Assembly: GCA_964405335.1 (NCBI GenBank)
Contig: CAYONP010000048.1
Span: 1 to 42,850, forward strand
DNA from: CAYONP01 sp964405335
Lineage (GTDB): Bacteria; Armatimonadota; UBA10988
Direction: 5' to 3'
DNA length: 42,850 nt
Of this stretch, positions 24,156-30,430 are shown piece by piece. The notes below the pieces were generated by a model. It did not search any database and was not told the origin of the DNA. It saw nothing but the letters and a program-made list of their open reading frames with translations. Numbering within the stretch: the first letter of the stretch is position 1; every line of letters begins with the position of its first letter. Position numbers and translations under genes: made by a program.

Positions 24156-24787
24156 GTGTCGGCGAAGAGGCGGCGGAGCCAGAGACGAAGGCTCTCGGCG
24201 CGCTCCGCCGATCGGTCGAGCTGATCACAGCGGTGGACGGCGGCGCCCATGCGCATCCCCGGCTCGGCTTGCCAGGCGAGCCAGGTGTGGATCCGAGCCT
24301 TGGCAGTATGGCCGTCCGGGTACCGACGGTCGGCGGATTCCACCTCGTCAACAGCCGCCACCGCGAGCGGACGTAGCGCGTCGGCAGCGGGGATCAGCGA
24401 CCACACGAAGTCCTCGAGCATCCCGTTGTCGCGGTTGTTGGGCATCAACCAGATTCCAATCGTCGGCCGACCTGCCGTGACGAGGATGGTGCCTGCGGCG
24501 TGCGGCGCCTCTGCCGCGACCTCAATGTCGCAGTCTGCCAGTCGATCACGCAGAGACTGCCACCGCCCGGTGAAGTCGTTGTTGGCGTCGGCAACAATGC
24601 CAAGGTGCGTCAAGCCAGGAGTGTCGAGGCGTACGTCCAGGTTCTCGCGTAGCTGCGGATAACCCTCCTCCTGCTGGATCGAGAAGAGGCCGCGCAGCGG
24701 CTCGCCGGCGACATGCCAGATCACGTTGTCGTCGTCCGGTCCCTCGACCACGAGGACCTTGGGCCCGACGGCGGTCCGCGTGGCCAT
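24113..24787 (-). CDS. DUF3226 TOPRIM-like protein
   Basis: A 224-residue protein. The N-terminus is KVLVVEGPDDDNVIWHVAG, with the conserved acidic VEGxDD start of TOPRIM-like folds. GLTHLGIVADANNDFTGRWQ is the second acidic block, here DAN rather than the usual DAD. PTIGIWLMPNNRDNGMLEDF is the hallmark of DUF3226 proteins. TOPRIM domains use such residues to hold metal for cutting or joining nucleic acids. It follows the ATPase at 24790 after two bases, so both are translated together; in OLD-type and PARIS-type defence pairs an ATPase is partnered with a TOPRIM nuclease. Nuclease activity is inferred, and the Asp-to-Asn change may affect metal binding. Confidence 0.82.
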   Translation of the reverse strand: MATRTAVGPKVLVVEGPDDDNVIWHVAGEPLRGLFSIQQEEGYPQLRENLDVRLDTPGLTHLGIVADANNDFTGRWQSLRDRLADCDIEVAAEAPHAAGTILVTAGRPTIGIWLMPNNRDNGMLEDFVWSLIPAADALRPLAVAAVDEVESADRRYPDGHTAKARIHTWLAWQAEPGMRMGAAVHRCDQLDRSAERAESLRLWLRRLFADTQPESASAEAGSSG

Positions 24788-24789
24788 GT

Positions 24790-25866
24790 TCAGCGGACCT
24801 CGATGGCCGACTCAGTGGCAACCGCCATCCGTCGGCGGTCGTACTCGATGACTCGGACGCGATCCGGCTCGCGGTCGAGCCTCAGGAGATACGCCTCCTC
24901 ATCGGGGTGCTCGGCGGTAACCGCCTGGAACGCCTCCACGCAATCCCACGAATGCGTCGTGGCGAAGACCTGCACGTTCAGCTCGCGGGCGAGGGTCAGC
25001 AGCAGCTCCCAGACCTGCTGCTGCACGGTCCGGTGCAGGCCGTTCTCGAACTCGTCGATAAGAAGCACGCCGCCCATCGCGTCGACCATCGGGTAGCCGA
25101 GCTGCAGCAGGCGCACGGCGCCGCCACCGAGCATCGGCAACGGCACCGCCCGCGGGGCCCCGTCGAGGATGACCACCGGGACGCGGGAACCCAGTGCCGG
25201 GTCCTCGATGCAGTGCACCCGGCCGGTGCCTGGGTGGAGGCGGCTGAGTGCGGCCTCGACGGCATTGTTGCTTGGAGTGGTTGCCGTTCGGTCCCAGATT
25301 GCCGCGAACTCGTCCGGTCTGAACCCGCCGGCGGGCACATACGCCGTCGGGAGCATCACTGCGTTCTGGCTCGCCCGGCCGCGGTAGTCCAGGCGTTGCC
25401 ACGAAACGGACCTGCCCAGTCCTCGGTAGTTGGCCCACCACTGTGGTGCGGCCGCGGAGCCAGGCTCGGGCGGACGATCCCCCGCCGGCTGACCCTCTTC
25501 GAACCAGCCGACGCCAAACTCAAGCGTCTTGCCGTCAACGCCCAGAGTCGCCTTGGCGTCGCCGCCGAGGAGGCGCGGCCATCGGTTAAAAACCGCCGCG
25601 GCAGCATCGAGCGTGTCGCGCAGTCCGCCACGCTCGGCAATTGGATCGCTGGGCAGCTCAATCGGCCACAGGCGCCGCCGGCTCTGCTGCACGGCGGTCC
25701 AGAACCAGCCCCGCGCCGCCCACAGCTCCACCGCCTCCAACAGACACGTCTTGCCGGAGCCGTTCGCGCCGGTGATCAGGTTGAGCCGCCCCAGCCGCTC
25801 GATCTCCAGATGCTCGAACAGCCGGAAGTTGTCGATCACCAGGTTGGGCAGCGCCAGCTCGCTCAT
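24790..25866 (-). CDS. SMC/OLD-like AAA ATPase (AAA_15/AAA_21)
   Basis: A 358-residue ATPase. Walker A is GANGSGKT (33-40), following the N-terminal NLVIDNFRLFEHLEIERLGR that is typical of RecF/OLD-like ATPases. PLPMLGGGAVRLLQLG (242-257) is a weak signature motif. Walker B is GVLLIDEFENGLH (266-278), with an H-loop His305 in FATTHSWD. The part between is variable and probably forms a short coiled or beta insertion. Such proteins control an effector by ATP-dependent clamping. The next gene encodes the DUF3226 TOPRIM-like protein, so the two form a split OLD-like unit. AGGA lies about seven bases before the ATG. Confidence 0.9.
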   Translation of the reverse strand: MSELALPNLVIDNFRLFEHLEIERLGRLNLITGANGSGKTCLLEAVELWAARGWFWTAVQQSRRRLWPIELPSDPIAERGGLRDTLDAAAAVFNRWPRLLGGDAKATLGVDGKTLEFGVGWFEEGQPAGDRPPEPGSAAAPQWWANYRGLGRSVSWQRLDYRGRASQNAVMLPTAYVPAGGFRPDEFAAIWDRTATTPSNNAVEAALSRLHPGTGRVHCIEDPALGSRVPVVILDGAPRAVPLPMLGGGAVRLLQLGYPMVDAMGGVLLIDEFENGLHRTVQQQVWELLLTLARELNVQVFATTHSWDCVEAFQAVTAEHPDEEAYLLRLDREPDRVRVIEYDRRRMAVATESAIEVR

Positions 25867-25912
25867 GTCGCATCCTGCCGGCGCTATTGTGCCACCGCGG
25901 GCGGCTTGGGCG

Positions 25913-27244
25913 CTATCCCAACTCCACGAAATAGGTGCTCACCGCCGCGTCGAGAAGCGACTCGTTCAGCTCAATCTTCAGCTCGTTGAACCTGGCGATG
26001 TCGATCAACTGACTGATGATGTCGCGAGGGTGGGTGGCCCGGAAACGGCGGCCGGTCTGGTGGTAGTGGCGCTCGATCAGGTAGTCCAGCATGTCCGGCC
26101 GGTAGGGCAGCTTGGCCGACTTGCAGTAGTTGATGAAGATCTCGCGGAACTGCTCTTCGCTCGGGTCGCCGACCTCGATCTTGTACCGGATGCGGCGCAG
26201 GAACGCCTCCTCGACCAGGTCCTTCGGCTGCAGGTTGGTCGAGAAGATGATCAGCACGTTGAACGGCACCTGCATCTGCACCCCGCCGCTGAGCAGGTGG
26301 AAGTCGTAGCACTTCTCCAGCGGCACAATCCAGCGGTTGAGCAGGTCGCGGGCCGGCATGCGCTGGCGGCCGAAGTCGTCGATCATGAACACGCCGGCGT
26401 TGGCCTTGAGCTGCAACGGCGCGATGTAATGGTTGTTGAGCCGGTCCCAGGCCATCTCGAGATCGTGCATGACCAGCTCGCCGCCGACGATGATGAACGG
26501 CCGGCGGATGACCATCCAGCGCCGATCGAGGGTCATCAGGTTGGCGCCGTCGTTGGTGTGCATCACCTCGTGGTGGGTTGGGTCGAACAGCTGCACGACA
26601 TGGCCGCCGGCCTCGATCGCGTGGGGGATGAGGATCGCCCCGCGCAGGCTCTCCATCATCTTCTCGGACATCATCGTCTTGCCGTTGCCGGCCGCGCCGT
26701 AGAGGAACATCGACTTGCCCGAGTTGAACGCCGGGCCGAGCTTCATCAGCATGTCGTCGCTGACCACCAGGTCGCGGAAGGCGCCGCGCATGTGCGCGCG
26801 GTTGAGCCTCTGCCATTCAGGCAACTGCGCGCCGGCGACGCGGTTGTACTCGCGCAGCGTCACCGGCGCCGGGCCGGCGTAGCCGTTGCGCGGAATCACG
26901 TCGCGGGCATAGTTGCCGCCCTTCTCGGTGGCGTAGAACTCCCAGTCCGGCTCGTAGACGCTCTCGCCCCGGCGCACCGCGGCGTACGATTCGTCCTTCA
27001 GCACGCGCAGCACGTGCTCGATCACGCCGGGATAGGGCAGGCCGACCTGCTCGCAGATCTCGCGCCCGGTGAGGTGCCCGCGGAGGAACAGGAGCTTGAG
27101 CACCAGCTCGACCATGAAGGTCTCGCGCAGGCCGGTGTCTTCGAGCGACTCGGGCGCCGGCGGCAGCTCGGGCAGCACCTCGGCCAGGCTCTGCTGCCGC
27201 TCGGCTAGGATCCGTCGGGCCTCTTCAAGAGTCGTCTGCGCCAT
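25913..27244 (-). CDS. AAA+ ATPase with N-terminal winged helix, MoxR-like
   Basis: A 443-residue ATPase. The N-terminal region holds a coil (ARRILAERQQSLAEVLPEL) and a winged-helix-like segment (LTGREICEQVGLPYPGVIEH, 58-77). The AAA+ core has Walker A GAAGNGKT (183-190), Walker B VFMIDDFG (285-292), sensor-1 Asn337 in IIFSTN and basic residues FLRRIRYK (349-356). It ends with a lid domain (HPRDIISQLIDIA). This family of soluble AAA+ proteins is widespread in Acidobacteria and Planctomycetes, without a settled role. It begins two bases after the HD-GYP-like gene stop and is its operon partner, suggesting an ATPase acting with a signalling-type protein. Confidence 0.85.
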   Translation of the reverse strand: MAQTTLEEARRILAERQQSLAEVLPELPPAPESLEDTGLRETFMVELVLKLLFLRGHLTGREICEQVGLPYPGVIEHVLRVLKDESYAAVRRGESVYEPDWEFYATEKGGNYARDVIPRNGYAGPAPVTLREYNRVAGAQLPEWQRLNRAHMRGAFRDLVVSDDMLMKLGPAFNSGKSMFLYGAAGNGKTMMSEKMMESLRGAILIPHAIEAGGHVVQLFDPTHHEVMHTNDGANLMTLDRRWMVIRRPFIIVGGELVMHDLEMAWDRLNNHYIAPLQLKANAGVFMIDDFGRQRMPARDLLNRWIVPLEKCYDFHLLSGGVQMQVPFNVLIIFSTNLQPKDLVEEAFLRRIRYKIEVGDPSEEQFREIFINYCKSAKLPYRPDMLDYLIERHYHQTGRRFRATHPRDIISQLIDIARFNELKIELNESLLDAAVSTYFVELG

Positions 27245-27246
27245 GG

Positions 27247-28008
27247 CTAGACCATCACATTGGCGATCCGCGCCAAGTCGGGGTCGAACTGCTTGCCCGC
27301 CTGCCGCTGGATTTCGCCCAGCGCCTCGTCGGGCGTCATCGCCGGGCGGTGCGGCCGTTCGGAAATCATCGCCTCGAACGCGTCGGCAAGGTGGATGATC
27401 CGCGCGCCGAGCGGAATCTGCTCGCCCTCGACGCCGGGCGGGTAGCCGCTGCCGTCCCAGTGCGCATGGTGGAAGCGGACCATCGGCACCACCGGCGCGA
27501 GGAACTCGATCGGCCGCATGATGTCGGCGCCGACCTGGCTGTGGTTGCGGGCCATCGAAAGCTCGGCGGCCGACAGCTTGCGCGGCGCCTGAACCAGTCG
27601 CTGACTCGAGTTGATCAGCCCCAGGTTGTGGATCCGAGCGGCGTATTCGATCTCGGCAATCTCTTCGTCGCTCAGCCCCTTCATGCTCGCCAGCCGGCCG
27701 GCATAGAGGCGCACCCGCTCAGACCGCCCGGCGGTGTAGTCGACCTGGTTGTCGATCGCGTCGACGACCAGGCAGGCGGCGCTGTAGAACAGGTCACGGA
27801 AATCCTCGCGGCCCTTGTCCAGACTGACCTCGGCGCCCATCTCGCGGGCGACGAACTCGATCACCTTGCGGACCAGCATGAAGGCATGGATGCGCAGGTC
27901 GTCCTCGGGCACCGCGCGCAGCTCGTCGCTGCCCATCACGTCGATGTCGGACAGCCAGTCCTCCATCAACGGCAGGCAGGCGGCCTCGAGCCGCTTGGCC
28001 AGGTCCAT
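27247..28008 (-). CDS. Degenerate HD-GYP domain protein
   Basis: A 253-residue protein. Residues 85-250 align with HD-GYP phosphodiesterase domains: RVRLYAGRLASMKGLSDEE, ARIHNLGLINSSQRL (in place of LHDIGKI), NHSQVGADIM, FHHAHWDGSGYP (179-190, in place of HHExxDGxGYP), and ARIIHLADAFEAM. The Asp of the HD pair is Asn128 and the Lys of GKI is Leu, and the Glu of HHE is Ala. Metal binding and cleavage of cyclic di-GMP are therefore doubtful; a sensing or scaffold role is more likely. The start at 28008 is chosen for the CGGGAG seven bases upstream; an ATG 57 bases earlier is an alternative. It shares an operon with the AAA+ ATPase. Confidence 0.82.
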   Translation of the reverse strand: MDLAKRLEAACLPLMEDWLSDIDVMGSDELRAVPEDDLRIHAFMLVRKVIEFVAREMGAEVSLDKGREDFRDLFYSAACLVVDAIDNQVDYTAGRSERVRLYAGRLASMKGLSDEEIAEIEYAARIHNLGLINSSQRLVQAPRKLSAAELSMARNHSQVGADIMRPIEFLAPVVPMVRFHHAHWDGSGYPPGVEGEQIPLGARIIHLADAFEAMISERPHRPAMTPDEALGEIQRQAGKQFDPDLARIANVMV

Positions 28009-28115
28009 CCGCTGCTCCCGGGGTTCGACTGCTATCATGGCTGCACCGACCGTTCCGCGCCGCCGCGGCGGAGTGAATCCACTCCTCGTTTCCATCGGCC
28101 CGGAACCCGCCGCCT

Positions 28116-29159
28116 TTATCCCTCGGCGTCACCGCCGAGCGCCCAGGCCGCATGTTCGCGGACCAGCGGCTCGGCATCGTGCAGCAGCTTGGCCAGCACC
28201 GCGCGCGAGGGCTCGTCGCCCCGGCCGGCGAGCAACAGGCAGACCGTGCGCAACAGGCCGCGCCGCTTGGTCCGCCACAGCGCGGTGTCGCCAAAGGCGC
28301 GGCGGAACGACTCCTCGTCGAGCTCGGCCAGCTCGGCCAGCGGCAGCGTCGCGGGCAGGCGCCCGCCGCGCAGCTCGGGCAGGGCCGCCGGCGCGGCGAA
28401 GCGCTGGTTGTACGGACAGACCTCCTGGCAGATGTCGCAGCCGAACAGCCACTCGGCCACCTCGCCGCGGAGCTGCTCCGGCACCGCGTCGCGCAGCTCG
28501 ATGGTCAGGTACGAGAGGCAACGCCGGGCGTCGAGTCGATAGGGCGCAGGAAACGCCGCGGTGGGGCAGGCATCGAGGCAGCGCGTGCAGCTCCCGCAGC
28601 GATCCGGCAGCGGCTCGTCGAACGCCAGCTCGAGCGTGGTCAAGATCTCGGCCAGGAGCAGCCACGACCCACGCCGCGGGTGGAGCAGCAGCGTGTGCTT
28701 GCCGATCCAACCCAGCCCGGCGCGAGCGGCGTGGGCGACCTCGCAGACGGCGGCGCTGTCGACGCACAGCCGGGCCTCGCCGCCGAGCTCGCGGATGGTC
28801 TCGAGCAGCGGCGCCAACCGCTCCGGCAGCAGTTCGTGATAGTCGACGTTGCGGGCGTAACGCGCGATCCGCCCCTCGCCGGCGCCGGCCGGCGGGTCGT
28901 CCCGACCGTCTCCGTAGGCGAAGGCGAGGCAGACGATCGACCGCGCGCCGGGCAGCAGCAGCGCCGGCCCGGCCCGTTTGGCCATCGCGTCGGACCGGGC
29001 CAGGTAGCCCATTTCGCCGTGCCAGCCGAGTTCGATCGCTTGCCGATAGGCGTCGAACCGCGGCGGCGCCTCGGCCGGGGCGATGCCGACCAGCTCGGCC
29101 CCGCAGGCTACGGCGGATTGAGTTACGGTTTGAGTTCTCGCGCGGCAGACGAGATCCAC
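28116..29159 (-). CDS. queG: Epoxyqueuosine reductase
   Basis: This 347-residue cobalamin- and iron-sulfur-dependent enzyme makes the last step of queuosine synthesis in tRNA, reducing epoxyqueuosine to queuosine. Recognised by ARYARNVDYHELLPERL, AHAARAGLGWIGKHTLLLHPRRGSW, and the two [4Fe-4S] cluster motifs CGSCTRCLDACPTAAF and CDICQEVCPYN. A C-terminal HEAT-like part (AVLAKLLHDAEPLVREHAAWAL) completes it. The GTG at 29159 is used because GGAG lies nine bases upstream. It is next to the HD-GYP/AAA+ unit without obvious functional link. Confidence 0.95.
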   Translation of the reverse strand: MDLVCRARTQTVTQSAVACGAELVGIAPAEAPPRFDAYRQAIELGWHGEMGYLARSDAMAKRAGPALLLPGARSIVCLAFAYGDGRDDPPAGAGEGRIARYARNVDYHELLPERLAPLLETIRELGGEARLCVDSAAVCEVAHAARAGLGWIGKHTLLLHPRRGSWLLLAEILTTLELAFDEPLPDRCGSCTRCLDACPTAAFPAPYRLDARRCLSYLTIELRDAVPEQLRGEVAEWLFGCDICQEVCPYNQRFAAPAALPELRGGRLPATLPLAELAELDEESFRRAFGDTALWRTKRRGLLRTVCLLLAGRGDEPSRAVLAKLLHDAEPLVREHAAWALGGDAEG

Positions 29160-29210
29160 GCTTGCCGGCTCCTGCCTCGGGGGCCGATTACCCGTTAGGC
29201 GGCTGGGACC

Positions 29211-29216
29211 TATAAT
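29211..29216 (+). promoter_or_regulatory. Possible -10 box (TATAAT) upstream of the Cys-bearing small protein
   Basis: A perfect TATAAT lies 101 bases before the start codon at 29317, in the divergent spacer next to queG. The -35 position (TTACCC at 29188-29193) is weak. It would give a leader of about 95 bases for the gene at 29317, in which no regulatory element was recognised. Confidence 0.45.
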
Positions 29217-29316
29217 GGTGGCGGCGACCGCGGCGGGATCGGGGAACCGATTGGTAGCCGGGGGCTCTTTGGAGCCTGGTGCACGCCCCGCGGGCGCGCC
29301 AAGGATACAGGACATC

Positions 29317-29628
29317 ATGCAGCAACGAGCGCTCGTGACGATCTTCGGCCTGGTGTTGGTCGCTTCGGTGGGTTACGCGCTGACTCGCATGGCCGCGCCG
29401 GCGGAGCCGGCGGCGTTCAGCGGCGCATCGGTGGCGGTCGACGAGGCCGCGGCCGGCTGCCCCTACTCGGGCGAGACGGCGTCGGCGGCCGCCGATGGGT
29501 GTTGCCCGTCGGGCGAGATGGACGCCGAGGCGTGCGACATGCATAAGCCCGAGGCTCCGGCCGAGAGCGAGGTCGAGGTGATCGATCCGGCTGCTGAAGC
29601 GGAGGCGCCACCCGTCTCGGAGAGCTGA
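29317..29628 (+). CDS. Small membrane-anchored or exported protein with Cys motifs
   Basis: A 103-residue protein with one hydrophobic segment (about 5-22) that is a signal anchor or signal peptide. Behind it are four cysteines in a Gly/Ser context: GCPYSGETA (Cys48), GCCPSGEMD (Cys62, Cys63) and ACDMH (Cys73). The two CP-x-SGE phrases look like an internal repeat. The rest is acidic and Pro/Ala-rich. The cysteines could bind metal or form disulfides outside the cytosol; I know of no family. The ATG at 29317 has AGGAC six bases upstream. Confidence 0.65.
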   Translation: MQQRALVTIFGLVLVASVGYALTRMAAPAEPAAFSGASVAVDEAAAGCPYSGETASAAADGCCPSGEMDAEACDMHKPEAPAESEVEVIDPAAEAEAPPVSES

Positions 29629-29651
29629 TCGTCCCGCGCAAGAGTCGACGG

Positions 29652-29707
29652 CGCCCGGGGCGTGGGGGACGGGCCCCGGGCGGAAGGGTGGTGGCCCCCC
29701 CGTTTTT
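29652..29707 (+). terminator. Likely intrinsic terminator after the small Cys protein
   Basis: A 10-bp GC stem (CGCCCGGGGC at 29652-29661 with GCCCCGGGCG at 29673-29682) follows the stop at 29628. A second G/C stretch (GGTGGCCCCCCC) ends in TTTTT at 29703-29707. The T-run is separated from the main stem by about 20 bases, so a second overlapping hairpin may be the real terminator. Confidence 0.5.
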
Positions 29708-29723
29708 GTGAAACAAGGGACAC

Positions 29724-29733
29724 NNNNNNNNNN
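29724..29733. other. Assembly gap (10 N)
   Basis: Ten undetermined bases mark a scaffold join. The right flank begins GATCTGAGGATCCGCGCTCT followed by TTTTTT, the loop and right arm of a strong hairpin whose left arm is absent from the left flank. Gap length may be nominal, and the genes on both sides may not be true neighbours. Confidence 0.98.
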
Positions 29734-29789
29734 GATCTGAGGATCCGCGCTCTTTTTTCTGAACCTGGGAACGCTCGGAGCGTCCCCAG
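29734..29789 (+). repeat. Hairpin sequences after the gap
   Basis: The right arm of a palindrome with a six-T run (29734-29758) is followed by a second hairpin at 29765-29789 (arms CTGGGAACGCT and AGCGTCCCCAG, one mismatch). Such hairpin pairs look like multi-copy intergenic repeats, which fits an assembly break here. Between this and the terminator at 29902 (29790-29901) no gene or known RNA could be recognised. Confidence 0.55.
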
Positions 29790-29901
29790 TGTTGGAACCA
29801 GCGGCTTGGCGAGTTCGACGCCACGGTACCACCGCGGCAGAGAGCCCCGTCCAGCCACTCTCCAACCCATAGCCTGACGGACCCCCAGGGTTCCGTCCCC
29901 T

Positions 29902-29931
29902 GCCCCGGACCGGTCGGTTCGGGGCCTTTTT
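29902..29931 (+). terminator. Intrinsic terminator
   Basis: An 11-bp stem (GCCCCGGACCG at 29902-29912 with CGGTTCGGGGC at 29915-29925, one G-T pair) is followed by CTTTTTAT. This is a good rho-independent terminator on the plus strand. No gene ends just before it on this side of the gap, so it may end an unrecognised small RNA or a gene lost in the gap. Confidence 0.65.
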
Positions 29932-30148
29932 ATCTCGTCACCGCCATCGACGGACGATATTCCCCCTAGTCTAGTTCAGATCCTCGTTACATGCAGGCAG
30001 TTTTTTCGTAAGGCCGGCCGAACCGGACGCGCCAACCGGCGGTTCCGGCTGGCGAGGCGCTTGCCGACCCGCCTGGCCAGCACCGTGACGGCCATCCGGC
30101 GGGCGCGACGGGGTTGGCCTACACGGCTCGGAGCGCCTGCGTCGGATC

Positions 30149-30260
30149 CGGTATAGCCACGGGTTGAGACCCGTGGCCACGGGGACGAAACCCGCCCTGT
30201 GGGCGGGTTTGGCATTGCCAGACCCGTACTTCAGTGCGGGTCCACGACGCCGGCCCCTAC
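30149..30260. repeat. Cluster of three hairpins ending in CTACC
   Basis: Consecutive inverted repeats: GCCACGGGT/ACCCGTGGC (about 30155-30176), AAACCCGCCC/GGGCGGGTTT (30188-30210) and GACCCGTACT/AGTGCGGGTC (30221-30242). They are followed by GCCGGCCCCTACC (30250-30262). On the minus strand the block starts GGTAGGGGCCGGC, again a GTAG head. It is the most complex REP-like block in the window. The bases from 29941 to 30148 show no gene or clear element. Confidence 0.65.
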
Positions 30261-30289
30261 CATGGAGCGCTCCCGGCTCCGCGCAGCGG

Positions 30290-30318
30290 TTGCGGCGCGG
30301 CGCGCGATATGCGATAAT
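30290..30318 (+). promoter_or_regulatory. Probable promoter of the Gly-rich PKD protein
   Basis: A -35-like TTGCGG (30290-30295), a 17-base spacer and a -10 GATAAT (30313-30318) lie 112 bases before the start at 30431. The -10 matches five of six bases. It follows directly after the hairpin cluster. Confidence 0.55.
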
Positions 30319-30430
30319 CGGCGGCGGTAAACGGTTGCCGCCCGGCCTGGGTAATGCGCTCGTGACCCGGGCGTCGCGGCGGTCACCGTGGACCGGCCGG
30401 CGAGCAGGTCGGCTCAGAGAGGTAAGCGTG

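Noticed and set aside
29795..29830. T-arm-like GTTCGAC in GGCGAGTTCGACGCC after the gap
   Set aside because: The stem pairs only around a loop that does not fit the TTCRANN register and no acceptor or anticodon arm is found.
29825..29850. T-box-like GGTGGTACCG on the minus strand
   Set aside because: It matches the T-box core partly, but no specifier stem, antiterminator/terminator pair or aminoacyl-tRNA synthetase gene follows in that direction; the gap is in the way.
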